Assembly (NCBI RefSeq): GCF_014196525.1
Contig: NZ_JACIDX010000002.1
Location: 1-64,000, forward strand
Direction of reading: 5' to 3'
DNA length: 64,000 bases
Source: Novosphingobium sediminicola
GTDB taxonomy: Bacteria; Pseudomonadota; Alphaproteobacteria; Sphingomonadales; Sphingomonadaceae
The notes beneath the pieces were generated by a model. That model was not told the origin of the DNA, made no database searches, and saw only the letters and a program-made list of their open reading frames with translations. Below are positions 34,197 to 43,547 of this stretch, piece by piece. Position numbers and translations under genes: made by a program. Within the stretch, counting starts at the first letter, position 1. Each line of letters opens with the position of its first letter.

Positions 34197-35695
34197 GCTG
34201 CCACCTTCTTCATTTGGGCAAGGGCATCGCCATGCGACGGGAAATTGAGACTGCATCCATCCAGAAACCGCGCCAGATCGCGGGACCGGTAAAAATCGAC
34301 ATCCTCGCGCTGCGCTTCGGCCAAAGGCGGGAAGGCGCCATAACCGGCCAGCAGGCAATTCCATGAAGCGCTGGTAAAATGGCTCAGGCCCGGTTGCCGT
34401 GCGAGCAGCGCCGCCAGATCGCCCCGACGAAACCATGTGTCGAGAATATGGAGCAGCGGATCGGAGAGAAGGTCGTTGTCGCGATTGGCGTGCCAGTAGT
34501 CGCTGTCATCGCGGGTGTTCAGCTTGTAATGGGCGACAATATAGTCGCGTACCCGCTCCACCCGGTCGGTGATGACGGCGTTGAAGGCATCGCGATATTG
34601 CGGCGTAAAGTTGCCCCGCTCCAGATGATCCATGAACAGATCGACGGTGTTGAGCACCAGATGCAGCGCCGTGGCCTCAAGCGGCTCGACAAAGCCCTGC
34701 GCCAGCCCGACCGCAAGGCAGTTCTGCTCCCAGTGGCGGGCCAGCTGGCCGGTGTGGAAACTCAGATGGCGCGCTTCGACCGGGCTGTCGAGCATGCCAA
34801 GGGTGGCGCGCAATTCCTGCTCTGCGGCATCGGCGGTCAGGAAATCCGTGCTGAAGACATAGCCGTTGCCGTTGCGGTTGGTCAGCGGGATCGACCATGC
34901 CCAGCCATGGGAAAGCGCGGTGGCGGTGGTTTCCACCGGGACGGGCGCGGCGGCGGGTGTGGGCAGTACGACAGCGGCATCGTTGAACATATTGGAGCGG
35001 AAGCTGACAAAAGGCACATCGAGCGCGCCGCGCATCAACAAGGCGGCAAAGCCCGTGCAATCAACGAAATAATCCGCCTCGATCCGCCCGGCCCGATCTG
35101 TCATCACCGCCGCAATCGCGCCGAGATCATCGCGGATGATGTCCTGCACCTTCGCCTGATGGTGCGTAACCCCGCCCGCCGTGGCGCAATCGCGCAGGAA
35201 CCGGCCCAGCAATGCGGCGTCGAAATGATAGCCATATTCCATCCGAAACGGGAAATGGGCGGGCGCGAGCGGCGCCTTGCCCCGCGCGGCCAGAACGCCG
35301 CCCAGCAGGAAATCGCCCGGCGCCGTCGGCACATCCAGCCCCAGCCTGCGATTGCCGCAATTGAGGGTAAAAGCTTCCTCGGTGTGCAGGTCGAGCTGGG
35401 TCAGGAAGGGATGACTGTATTGCGCCACGCCCGAGGCCGGGCTCCAGCCCTGAAATCGGATGCCGGCCTTATAGGTGGCGCAGCAGGCGGGCATCCATTC
35501 CTCCTCGGCAATGCCCAGAACCTCGAAGAACCGCTTGAGCGTTGGGGTCGATCCCTCGCCCACGCCGATGGTGGCAATTTCGGGCGCTTCGACCAGCGTG
35601 ATCTGCGCCTTGCCTGCGCCCCAGCGATGGGCCAGCAGATTGGCGGCCATCCAGCCTGCCGTGCCTCCGCCGATGATGGCGATGCGCAAGCTCAT
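34193..35695 (-). CDS. Flavin-dependent halogenase-like protein 1 (tryptophan halogenase family)
   Basis: A 500-residue protein of the tryptophan-halogenase family. It has the FAD-binding GGGTAGWMAANLLA at the N-terminus, the catalytic-type Lys76 in TYKAGIRFQGW (equivalent to PrnA Lys79) and the halogenase motif WAWSIP at 265-270. All features needed for hypochlorite-type halogenation appear present. However, these proteins recur next to TBDTs for sugars in Caulobacter, sphingomonads and xanthomonads, where no halogenated product is known. Overlaps of 4 bp with both neighbours tie it to alpha-glucan use. No dedicated flavin reductase is adjacent. Confidence 0.88.
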   Translation of the reverse strand: MSLRIAIIGGGTAGWMAANLLAHRWGAGKAQITLVEAPEIATIGVGEGSTPTLKRFFEVLGIAEEEWMPACCATYKAGIRFQGWSPASGVAQYSHPFLTQLDLHTEEAFTLNCGNRRLGLDVPTAPGDFLLGGVLAARGKAPLAPAHFPFRMEYGYHFDAALLGRFLRDCATAGGVTHHQAKVQDIIRDDLGAIAAVMTDRAGRIEADYFVDCTGFAALLMRGALDVPFVSFRSNMFNDAAVVLPTPAAAPVPVETTATALSHGWAWSIPLTNRNGNGYVFSTDFLTADAAEQELRATLGMLDSPVEARHLSFHTGQLARHWEQNCLAVGLAQGFVEPLEATALHLVLNTVDLFMDHLERGNFTPQYRDAFNAVITDRVERVRDYIVAHYKLNTRDDSDYWHANRDNDLLSDPLLHILDTWFRRGDLAALLARQPGLSHFTSASWNCLLAGYGAFPPLAEAQREDVDFYRSRDLARFLDGCSLNFPSHGDALAQMKKVAA

Positions 35696-37230
35696 GCCGG
35701 TTGGCCCAGAAGGCGTTGCAGATAGTCGTCATGGCTGGGCAATTGGTCAAGCGGTCGGGCTTTCAATTGCGCCAACTGGGCCAATTGCCGGCGCAATTGC
35801 GCCTCTGAGGGGCCATCAGCCAGCGGATGATAATCGGCGGGCACAATGCCCTGCCCCATCAGCACCTGCGCCCAGGATGGTTCCATGAAGATGTCATATT
35901 GATCCTGAACCAATGTGCCATTGGCCGCGAACAAGGCGATTTTGCGTGCCAGTCGTTCCGGCACCTCCATCTGGCGCAGATCACGCCAAAAGGCGGAATC
36001 GCGGCGTTGATTGGCGTGGTAATGCAGAATGATGAAGTCGCGGATCAACTCCATCTCGATCTGCGATTGCCGGTTATATTCCCCGATCAACTGAGCCGTA
36101 ATCCCGTCATGGGGAAACAGGTGCAGCAGGCGGGTGATCGCCGACTGGATCAGATAAATGCTGGTGGATTCGAGCGGTTCGAGAAAGCCGCTCGACAGGC
36201 CGATGGCCACGACATTGCGGTTCCATTGGCGACGCGTGCGGCCGGTGCGGAAATGGATGATGCGCGGCTCGTCCAGCGCGGACGTTTCCAGATGGCCCAG
36301 CAACACTTGCGCGGCTTCATCATCGCTGCAAAAGCGGCTGGAATAGACAAGCCCGTTGCCGTTGCGATGTTGCAGGGGGATCTGCCATTGCCACCCCGCC
36401 CCATGGGCAATCGAGCGGGTGAAGGGCGCGGTTTGCGCATGGCGCTGTGAGGGCACCGCCATGGCGCGATCACAGGGCAGCCAGTGGCTCCAATCCTCAT
36501 AGCCAGTGCCCAATTGCTGCTGGATCAGTACGCCCCGGCCACCCGAGCAGTCGATGAACAGATCGCCCGCCACTTGTCGCCCGTCGGCCAGCACCAGCGC
36601 CATGATATCGCCCACCCCGGCGGCGCGCTGAACATCGCGGACCGTGCCTTCGGTGCGGACCACGCCCAGCCTTTCCGAATAGCGCCGCAGGAATTGGCCA
36701 TAGAGCGCGGAATCGAAGTGATAGGCATAGGGCATATCCCAGATAGGATCATTGCCGGTGGTGGGCGCGAATTTGCCCGCCTGCGCGCTCAAGTAGTTGA
36801 GGTCGAAGTCCCAATAGCTGCCCTCGATCCCCAATTGGCGGGCGCGGGTCCAGAAATGGTGGAACGAGCAGAAGGGCAGATTGCGCCCCGCCGTGCCAAA
36901 GGTGTGATAATAGCTTTCGCCAATCGCGCCCCAGTTTTCGAACCGGATGGCCAGCTTGATCGTCGCCTTGGTTTCGCGCAGAAACTCGGCTTCGTCGATG
37001 CCCAGCACGGCGTTGAATTGCTGGATCGGCGGGATGGTCGCCTCGCCTACGCCGATGATGCCGATGTCATCGGATTCGACCAGTTCGATGGCGATCCTGC
37101 GCTCTTGCGTGGTCGCCCCCAGGACCTTGGCCAGCAAGGCGGCCGTCATCCAGCCGGCTGTGCCGCCTCCCAGAATGACCACCTTGCGGATCGGTCGGGT
37201 CACGTTTGCATCCTCTTGTGTTTTATTCAT
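35692..37230 (-). CDS. Flavin-dependent halogenase-like protein 2 (tryptophan halogenase family)
   Basis: A 512-residue paralogue of the next gene: VILGGGTAGWMTAALLAKVL, Lys92 in TIKLAIRFENWG, WQWQIP at 280-285 followed by HRNGNGLVYS, and GLSSGFLEPLESTSIYL near the end of the FAD domain. The start at 37230 (MNKTQEDANV) is used because the FAD fold begins soon after; the frame continues up to 37296. It follows the TBDT with an 88-bp gap holding a hairpin. Two such proteins encoded in tandem suggest a heterodimer or two consecutive substrates; this is inference. Confidence 0.87.
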   Translation of the reverse strand: MNKTQEDANVTRPIRKVVILGGGTAGWMTAALLAKVLGATTQERRIAIELVESDDIGIIGVGEATIPPIQQFNAVLGIDEAEFLRETKATIKLAIRFENWGAIGESYYHTFGTAGRNLPFCSFHHFWTRARQLGIEGSYWDFDLNYLSAQAGKFAPTTGNDPIWDMPYAYHFDSALYGQFLRRYSERLGVVRTEGTVRDVQRAAGVGDIMALVLADGRQVAGDLFIDCSGGRGVLIQQQLGTGYEDWSHWLPCDRAMAVPSQRHAQTAPFTRSIAHGAGWQWQIPLQHRNGNGLVYSSRFCSDDEAAQVLLGHLETSALDEPRIIHFRTGRTRRQWNRNVVAIGLSSGFLEPLESTSIYLIQSAITRLLHLFPHDGITAQLIGEYNRQSQIEMELIRDFIILHYHANQRRDSAFWRDLRQMEVPERLARKIALFAANGTLVQDQYDIFMEPSWAQVLMGQGIVPADYHPLADGPSEAQLRRQLAQLAQLKARPLDQLPSHDDYLQRLLGQPA

Positions 37231-37236
37231 GGGCGC

Positions 37237-37266
37237 TCTCCCCGCCCGTTGGGGCGAGCGGGGAGA
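37237..37266 (-). terminator. Hairpin between TBDT and halogenase-like genes
   Basis: TCTCCCCGC (37237-37245) pairs over 9 bp with GCGGGGAGA (37258-37266). It lies directly downstream of the TBDT in the transcription direction and resembles the attenuator after the glycan TBDT at 11.4 kb. A direct repeat GAACAAGGCCC follows at 37275-37300. Confidence 0.5.
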
Positions 37267-37318
37267 ACTATCATGAACAAGGCCCGGCACGAACAAGGCC
37301 CCGTCAGAACGGCTCTGC

Positions 37319-40141
37319 TCAGAAGAACGAGTAGGTCAGGTTGAGCAGGAAGTTGCGCCCGAAGGTTTCCACCCGCGTGACCAGCCCACTGGCCGTATCG
37401 GTATAGGTGTCCTTCTGGTCGGTCAGATTCTGCGCCTGAACCGAGATCCTCAGGCCCTTGAGATAGGCAATATCGGTCTTTTTGAAATCAAAGCCGATCT
37501 GAGCATCAACCAGCGTTTGTCCGGCCCGGTTGACCGGCGAGATCGTATTCGATCCGCCCCGATCCTCCGACAGCCACTTGGAACGGTTGTTGATCGAAGC
37601 GCGGGCCGAAAAGCCGCCCTTTTCAAAGAAACCGGTCAACTGGAACACCCGCTTGGACAGGCCCGGCACATCGGTGCCGTCCTTCAGCCCGCCATCGGTG
37701 AAGGCGGCCCCGCCCACGATGCCAAAGCCGTCAAGCGCATGGACAAAGCGGCCGAAGGGCAGGCTCGCCTGAATTTCGATGCCCTTGACCTGCCCCTTCA
37801 ACCCGCCGGTATAGGTGGTGTTGAGCCCCTTGAACGTGGCGGGCGTATAGATGGTCGAACCGTCGCTGCTGACCGCCTGATGATAGCCGGGGATATAGAA
37901 CTGGGTGAAATCGCGCACAGTGGTGGTGGCCACGTTCCAGTTGACCAGATCCTTGTAGAAGGCCGAGATCGAGATGAACCCGTCGCGCGCGAAGTAATAT
38001 TCGTAAGAGGCGTCGAACTGGTTGGCCTCATAGGGGCGCAGTTGCGCATTGCCCGATGTGGACACCCATGGGCCAAGGCCCGGATCGGTGTTGGTCACAT
38101 TGGCCACATTGTTGCGGAATTTGACCGAGGAACCGGGGTTCAGATAGTCGATGCGCGGGCGGCTGTTGACCTTTGACGCGGCAAAGCGGACGGTGTGGCC
38201 GCTGCCCAGATCAAAGTTCAGGTTCAGGCTGGGCAGGACGCGGGCGTAATTGGCCCCATCGTTGATCGGCGTGGCAATATCGAGCTGGTTCGAGCCGATC
38301 ACCGAGTTGAAGCCCGAGGCGCGCTGGCTGGTGATCACCCCTTGCAGGCCGACATTGCCGAACATGCGGACGCCGCCGAACTCCTTCTCGAAATCGGCTT
38401 TGATGAAGGGCTGCCACACCTTTTCGCGGATCGAATAGGTGTCGCCCATGCGGTCGGGTTCAAGGCTGGCGGCGTCATAGCGGGTGTAGAAATTGCTGTT
38501 GATCAGCCCCAGCGCATCATAGGCCACCACATTGCCCAGACCCGCCCAGTTCACGTCCGCCACGCCGCGCCGCGCCGAAGTCGGAATAGCGCCGTCCAGC
38601 GGATAGGTGCTGGCGGTCAGGAAGTAGCCTTGATTGGCCTTCGACTTCTTGTGGTCGGAATAGCGGACCCCCAGATTGACATGCTTGATGAAGGAATCCT
38701 CATAATCCTTCTGAACCGCAAAGCGCAGGGAATCGAGGTTTTCATCAAAGATCGCGGTGTTGAGGAAGCCATCCTGCGCCTGAGCAAAGCCGATCGGCTG
38801 CCCGCCCGCGCCGATCACCGCGGTCTGGTTCAGCGCCGCGATGGGCGACAGGCTGCCGCCCCATGACTGGGGCCCGGCAAGGCGCACGGTGTTGTAATTG
38901 TCAAAGCTCTGCGAACTGTTCGAGAAGGTCAGGCCATTGTCACCATAATTGTAGGTGCGGATATTGTTCGGCCCCTGCGTGGTCAGGCCCGCGCGGCCAA
39001 GGCCCGCATAGCTTTCGGCCCGCGTGTCGCGCTTGGTGCTTTCGGAATGGGCGACATCGAGCGACAGATGCAGATCGGGCGCCGGATCATATTTCAGATT
39101 CCCGCCAAAGCTGGTCAGCTTGCCCTTCTTGTCCAGCGGATCGGTGCGCAGGACCGAGTTGAAGCCGGTGGTGCGAGCGGAGGTGATGGCCGTGGCGTTC
39201 GAGGAAATCACCGTGCTGCCATCCGAGGCGATGGGCAGGGCTTCAACAAAGCCGCGCGAAATGCCCTGATCGGCAAAATTGATGTAGAGCGCGTCCACCA
39301 TCGCGGTGAAATTCTCGGCAGGCTTGAATTCCAGCACGCCGGCCAGCGTGTCGCGCTTGAGCAGGCGCGAGCGCGAGGAGATGTCGATCCCGGCGGGCGC
39401 ATATTTGCCCGCATTGGCGCCCGAGGAAATCGCGCCTTTGTCATAGCCCCACACGCTGAAATACTGATCCTGCGTGGGCGATGAAGTGGTGGCCGCCGTC
39501 AGGGCGACGCCGATCGTGTCATTGGCGAATTTGTCGCTGAAGGACAGGGCGACGCGATAGCCATTGTCCTTGAAATCGGGGTTCTTCGACTTCTGACCGT
39601 TCTGTTCGAACGTGCCGTTCACCACCAGCGTGCGCTTATGCTCCAACGGATGGATCGTGCGCATGTCCACCGTGCCGCCCACGCCCATCGCGGAAAGATC
39701 GGCATTGGGGGTCTTGTAAACCACGGCCGTGTCGATGATTTCGGACGGATAGAGGTCATATTCCACGCCGCGATTGTCGCCGATGCCGATCAGTTCGCGG
39801 CCATTCATCGTGGTGCCGACGAAATCCTCGCGGAAGCCGCGCACCGAAATGCCGCTGACGCGACCGGCGCGGCGTTCACCGGCCAGACCCGCCAGACGAC
39901 CGAGCGAATCCGCCACGCTCGATTGCGGCAATTTGCCGATGTCTTCGGACGAAAGCGCTTCGACCACGCCCGCGCTCTTCTGCTTGACGGCCTGGGCGCG
40001 CTCAAGGCTGGCGCGCATGCCGGTGACGACGATATCGGCCGGGGCGGCGGTCGGCTGGGGCGCGACTTGCGCGAATGCGGCGCCATGGCTCATCAGGGCG
40101 ATGATCGCCGTGGAGCAGGCAAGACTCTTCTGTAGCTTCAT
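37319..40141 (-). CDS. TonB-dependent receptor (alpha-glucan locus)
   Basis: A 940-residue TBDT: signal (CSTAIIALMSHGAAFAQ), TonB box-like DIVVTGMRASLERA, plug (AVKQKSAGVVEALSSEDIGKLPQSSVADSL in pieces, VRGFREDF, NGRELIG, EYDLYPSEIIDTAVVYKTPNADLSAMGVGGTVDMRT) and a large barrel ending NLTYSFF. The KQKSxGVVEAxSxEDIGKLP plug type is typical of Caulobacter/sphingomonad oligosaccharide receptors such as MalA. The neighbouring GH13 alpha-glucosidase points to malto-oligosaccharides. The start at 40141 is chosen from the signal peptide; the frame extends to 40294. A LacI-type operator lies 83 bp upstream. Confidence 0.92.
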   Translation of the reverse strand: MKLQKSLACSTAIIALMSHGAAFAQVAPQPTAAPADIVVTGMRASLERAQAVKQKSAGVVEALSSEDIGKLPQSSVADSLGRLAGLAGERRAGRVSGISVRGFREDFVGTTMNGRELIGIGDNRGVEYDLYPSEIIDTAVVYKTPNADLSAMGVGGTVDMRTIHPLEHKRTLVVNGTFEQNGQKSKNPDFKDNGYRVALSFSDKFANDTIGVALTAATTSSPTQDQYFSVWGYDKGAISSGANAGKYAPAGIDISSRSRLLKRDTLAGVLEFKPAENFTAMVDALYINFADQGISRGFVEALPIASDGSTVISSNATAITSARTTGFNSVLRTDPLDKKGKLTSFGGNLKYDPAPDLHLSLDVAHSESTKRDTRAESYAGLGRAGLTTQGPNNIRTYNYGDNGLTFSNSSQSFDNYNTVRLAGPQSWGGSLSPIAALNQTAVIGAGGQPIGFAQAQDGFLNTAIFDENLDSLRFAVQKDYEDSFIKHVNLGVRYSDHKKSKANQGYFLTASTYPLDGAIPTSARRGVADVNWAGLGNVVAYDALGLINSNFYTRYDAASLEPDRMGDTYSIREKVWQPFIKADFEKEFGGVRMFGNVGLQGVITSQRASGFNSVIGSNQLDIATPINDGANYARVLPSLNLNFDLGSGHTVRFAASKVNSRPRIDYLNPGSSVKFRNNVANVTNTDPGLGPWVSTSGNAQLRPYEANQFDASYEYYFARDGFISISAFYKDLVNWNVATTTVRDFTQFYIPGYHQAVSSDGSTIYTPATFKGLNTTYTGGLKGQVKGIEIQASLPFGRFVHALDGFGIVGGAAFTDGGLKDGTDVPGLSKRVFQLTGFFEKGGFSARASINNRSKWLSEDRGGSNTISPVNRAGQTLVDAQIGFDFKKTDIAYLKGLRISVQAQNLTDQKDTYTDTASGLVTRVETFGRNFLLNLTYSFF

Positions 40142-40223
40142 GAGATTGGTTCCCTCCCTGTGCATGGCTGGCAGATCGCAAATTGGCCGCCAGCCTTCGT
40201 TCGCCCACAATATTGAGTCTTTA

Positions 40224-40267
40224 CGCAATCGGTTGCAATGGGTAGGCGTTCCGTTTGCATATGCAAA
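40224..40267. promoter_or_regulatory. LacI-type operator plus second palindrome, 30 bp apart
   Basis: CGCAATCGGTTGCA (40224-40237) matches 13 of 14 positions of the LacI-family consensus TGCAANCGNTTGCA. TTTGCATATGCAAA (40254-40267) is a perfect 14-bp palindrome whose centre lies 30 bp from the first. Both sit between the divergent TBDT and MFS genes, so the LacI regulator at 41520-42647 is likely to bind here. Confidence 0.7.
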
Positions 40268-40314
40268 TTTCGGGCACCCTGTCCGCCCCGGCAAGATCGA
40301 GGCATAAGCGCGCG

Positions 40315-41634
40315 ATGAACACAGTTTCCGTCCTGTCCGCCACCGATCGGCAAAAATCGCTTCAAGCGGTTGCTCTGTTGGTGTTTCTGGTCATGGGTCT
40401 GTCGGGCGCGATGGGGCCAACGCTGATTCCGGCGATTCGCATCGTCTTTGGTCTGGGCCTTTCCTCGGCGATGACGGTGCAATGGATCGCGCTGGTGGTC
40501 AGCGGGCTTTCCTCGCTGATACTGGCGCAGTTGCTGCACCGATTTGGGGCAAAGGCGATGGTGCTGGCGGGGCTGGGGCTGATGGCGCTGGGCTGTTTGC
40601 AGGTGCGGCTGTTCATCGTTTCCCCCTTTGGCGTTGATGCGCGCTATGGGCTGATGCTGGCCTCGCTGGCCGTGATTGCACTGGGCACATCGGTGCTTCA
40701 GGTGGCCGCCAACCTGCTGGTGGTCCAGCTTGGCCCTGCGCGCACCGCCTCCTCGCGCCTGACGTTGGCGCAGAGTTTCAATTCGCTGGGCGTGCTGGTG
40801 GGTGTGTCGCTGGGCACAAACCTCGCGCTTAACGCCAAGGTCACGACGGCCCCGGCCATGACCTCGGGCATTGGTCAGGCCTATGGCTGGTCGGCGGCGA
40901 TCAACGGGGTTGCGCTGGTCGCGGCACTGATGGTCGGAGCAACCGCGTGGTCCTGGTCGCGGCCTTCTGTGAAATCCGATACTGTTCAATCCGGCAACGC
41001 GCCGATCCGCGCGGCGCTTGGGTCCGGCTGGGCCTTGGCGGGGGCCGCAGGCATTGCCCTTTATGTCGGCGCCGAAGGTTCCATCGGCAGCATCCTGATC
41101 TCCTATCTTCACCAGAAATCGGTGCTTAATCTGACGCTTGAACAGGCCGGGCATTATCTGGGCTGGTTTTATTGGGGCGGCGCGCTGGCGGGGCGTCTTG
41201 GGGGCACATGGCTGCTCCATCGCTGGCCCCCGGCGCGCATGCTGGGCATCGCGGCGGGCGGCGCGGTAATCGCAAGCGCCCTTGCCGCGATGGGTTCGGG
41301 GTCGGTGGCGGGCTATGCCGCGCTGTCCATCGGCCTGTTCAATGCCATCATGTTTCCGGTCATCTTTTCGATCACGGTCGAACGCTCGGCGGCTCCTTCT
41401 GCGGCCGTTTCGGGCCTGCTCAGCACCGCGATTGCCGGAGGCGCGATCCTTTCGGTGCTGGTGGGGTGGACCGGAGAGCATTTCGGTTTTGCCCTTTGCT
41501 TTGTGATCCCCATGTTGGCCTATGGGCTGATCGCCTTGTTCGCGGCCTGCGGCTCCATCCTCCCCTCGGCGGATAAAGCGCCGCAGGATTCGCGAATGAC
41601 CAGTTCGGTGGGCAACCTTTCGGAGCGCACCTGA
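40315..41634 (+). CDS. MFS sugar transporter (FucP/GluP-like)
   Basis: A 439-residue inner-membrane permease with 12 hydrophobic segments: GLSGAMGPTLIPAI after helix 1, LAQLLHRFGAKAMVLAGLGLMALG, GTSVLQVAANLLVVQLGPARTASSRLTLAQSFNSLGVLVG (a long FHS-family landmark, given in part) and NAIMFPVIFSITVE. This FHS group takes up glucose, galactose or fucose by proton symport. It should import glucose or small glucosides released by the GH13 enzyme. The ATG at 40315 is used; the ribosome site (GAGG) is 12 nt away. Its last 115 bp overlap the 3' end of the convergent LacI gene. Confidence 0.87.
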   Translation: MNTVSVLSATDRQKSLQAVALLVFLVMGLSGAMGPTLIPAIRIVFGLGLSSAMTVQWIALVVSGLSSLILAQLLHRFGAKAMVLAGLGLMALGCLQVRLFIVSPFGVDARYGLMLASLAVIALGTSVLQVAANLLVVQLGPARTASSRLTLAQSFNSLGVLVGVSLGTNLALNAKVTTAPAMTSGIGQAYGWSAAINGVALVAALMVGATAWSWSRPSVKSDTVQSGNAPIRAALGSGWALAGAAGIALYVGAEGSIGSILISYLHQKSVLNLTLEQAGHYLGWFYWGGALAGRLGGTWLLHRWPPARMLGIAAGGAVIASALAAMGSGSVAGYAALSIGLFNAIMFPVIFSITVERSAAPSAAVSGLLSTAIAGGAILSVLVGWTGEHFGFALCFVIPMLAYGLIALFAACGSILPSADKAPQDSRMTSSVGNLSERT

Positions 41635-42647
41635 TAGCCTTCCATCATGCGCAGCAGTTTTGAAACCAGAAGGTTGCCGGCAAGGATCGTGTCCTGCCGG
41701 ATGGTGGTCAACTGGGGGTGCGCAAGGCGGGCGGCCTCGCTGTCATCATAGCCGACGATGGCCACATCATCGGGTACACGCAATCCGCGTTCATGCAGCG
41801 CGCGCATGGCCCCCACCGCCACCAGATCCGACGAGGCGACGATCGCGTCGAACGGCACCTTTTGGTCGAGCAGCGCTTGCACCGCCTCGGTCCCCGCCTG
41901 CATCCCCGATGGCGCGGGGCGCAGAAAGGTGAGGTCGGAGGGCAGGCCCGCGCCCGCCAGCGCATGGCGAAAACCGGAAAGCCTTTCGGACAATTGCGCC
42001 TGCCGGGTCTGGGCCGTGGTGATCGGTGCTGCCTGTCCGATAAAGGCGATCCTTTGCCGCCCCAGTTTCACCAGATGGCTGGTCGCCTGCCATCCCCCTT
42101 CGGTATTGTTGCTGCCCACCGAGCAATAAAGCTGGTCGGGCGTTTCCACGCCCCAGACGACAAAGGGCCGCTCCCCCTGCGCCATCTGGTTCAGCCCGGA
42201 GTGAAACTGCGACTGGCCCAGAAAGATGATGCCGTCATAGGGATGGGTTGCCATAAAACGGGCCAGCGAGGCGTCATCATAGGGGGCCTGAGACGAGATC
42301 GAGAAATCCAGCCCATGGTCGCGCATGGCCGCCCCGATCCCGCCCAGCAGGTTGAGTTCAAAGGAATTGGCAAGGCGGCTGCCGCTGGGCAGCGCGACCG
42401 GCATGACCGTGCAGATAGAACCGCTGCGTTTGGGTTTTCGGGCGCGGGTTTTCGCTTTGTCCTGCGCTCCCTCGCGCAGAGGATAGCCCATCTCCTGCGC
42501 TATCGCGATAACGCGGGCCTTGGTGTCGGGCGTGATGGCGGGATGATCGTCCAGCACACGCGAAACCGTGGCGACAGACACGCCCGCCGCCTGTGCAACG
42601 TCGATCAGCCTTGGTCGCCGCCCGGATTGCACCCGATCATTCGCCAT
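41520..42647 (-). CDS. LacI-family regulator of the alpha-glucan locus
   Basis: A 375-residue LacI/GalR regulator: N-terminal extension, helix-turn-helix LIDVAQAAGVSVATVSRVLDDHP, hinge MGYPLREG, effector domain (SHLVKLGRQRIAFIGQ, DAIVASSDLVAVGAMRAL, DVAIVGYDDSEAARLAHPQLTTI) and the usual end TELVIRESC plus 24 extra residues. The ATG at 42647 (MANDRVQ) is chosen; the frame reaches 42674. It probably represses the TBDT operon and MFS gene through the site at 40224-40237 and is released by maltose or a related sugar. Its 3' end is antisense to the MFS 3' end. Confidence 0.9.
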   Translation of the reverse strand: MANDRVQSGRRPRLIDVAQAAGVSVATVSRVLDDHPAITPDTKARVIAIAQEMGYPLREGAQDKAKTRARKPKRSGSICTVMPVALPSGSRLANSFELNLLGGIGAAMRDHGLDFSISSQAPYDDASLARFMATHPYDGIIFLGQSQFHSGLNQMAQGERPFVVWGVETPDQLYCSVGSNNTEGGWQATSHLVKLGRQRIAFIGQAAPITTAQTRQAQLSERLSGFRHALAGAGLPSDLTFLRPAPSGMQAGTEAVQALLDQKVPFDAIVASSDLVAVGAMRALHERGLRVPDDVAIVGYDDSEAARLAHPQLTTIRQDTILAGNLLVSKLLRMMEGYQVRSERLPTELVIRESCGALSAEGRMEPQAANKAISP

Positions 42648-42789
42648 GGAAACGCAGCGACATAAAAAAGGCACGACGAATCGCGGAATCAGCCCAAAGG
42701 CACTTCATGGCATCCCCCCCTGTTTTGATGCATTCTTTAGCACCTGGCCCGCCCCGGTTCAAATGGCGAGCCGCGGGAGAAACCATGCC

Positions 42790-43449
42790 CTAGGCTAAAC
42801 GCGGCGCGGCCCCCGCCAGAAACAGCAGCGTCACCGCCCTCGCCCTCTCCCGGATCGATGCCCCATCCACCGGAACGGCGCGCAGACCCAGCAGGGTTTC
42901 CTCATAAAGGCCGGATCTGATGGCATGGACCAACTGGCCTGCGGCATCGAGCGAGGAAAGGTCATCGCGCAGGCCCCGCCCCTTCCAGCGGTCAAGAAAA
43001 TCCGCACATTCCTCGACAATTTTCTTGTGGCCCGATTGGTAAAAGATCTGCCCGGCGGATGCATCTGTTCCGCCGCAGGCGATGACGCCGCGATAGACGG
43101 CGATGGATTCGGGCTGAAGATAAAAGCTCAGAATCCCGGTCAGCAGGTTTTCCAACGCTTCTTCCACCGACGTGCCCTGTTCGGCCAGCGCCAGCTCCTG
43201 CATCGCGGTCTGCGCGGTGTCGAGCATGGTTGCCGCGATCAGCCCGTCACGCCCGCCGAAATATTTGGCCACCGTGGCCTTTGACCCGCCCGCAAGGCGA
43301 AGAACTTCGGCAAGGCTGACATTATGAGGCCCATGCAACAGCATCTGTTGCCGCGTATGCGCGATCAGCGCGGCGCGTCTTGTTTGCGCCGCATCGGCCT
43401 TGCTGACGCGGGTTTCGGCGCTAGTTTTGGGTTCCGGGGATCGTGACAA
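42790..43449 (-). CDS. TetR-family regulator (probable TTG start)
   Basis: A 219-residue TetR regulator with helix-turn-helix MLLHGPHNVSLAEVLRLAGG and SKATVAKYFGGRDGLIAATM and a C-terminal ligand domain. The long frame to 43713 runs through the divergent Rieske gene, so a start inside it is needed. TTG at 43449-43447, with GGAG 7 nt upstream, gives a normal-length protein (MSRSPEPKTSAET); no ATG closer to the DNA-binding domain keeps it whole. It is divergent from the Rieske oxygenase gene and should act on the palindrome at 43548-43564. Confidence 0.85.
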   Translation of the reverse strand: MSRSPEPKTSAETRVSKADAAQTRRAALIAHTRQQMLLHGPHNVSLAEVLRLAGGSKATVAKYFGGRDGLIAATMLDTAQTAMQELALAEQGTSVEEALENLLTGILSFYLQPESIAVYRGVIACGGTDASAGQIFYQSGHKKIVEECADFLDRWKGRGLRDDLSSLDAAGQLVHAIRSGLYEETLLGLRAVPVDGASIRERARAVTLLFLAGAAPRLA

Positions 43450-43547
43450 ATACAGGCTCCGTAAAGGGCGTCGGCGGGTTTCCGTTCTGCCTGTAGCGCG
43501 ATCCGCGCGTGGGGTCACGATATCGCGGTTGACTTGGCTCCGCACAA

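Noticed and set aside
34193..37230. Secondary-metabolite gene cluster because of two tryptophan-halogenase-like genes
   Set aside because: No biosynthetic core enzyme (NRPS, PKS, indole pathway) is near; neighbours are sugar uptake and hydrolysis genes.
37275..37300. GAACAAGGCCC direct repeat as a CRISPR or mobile-element sign
   Set aside because: Only two adjacent copies beside a hairpin; no array or transposase.
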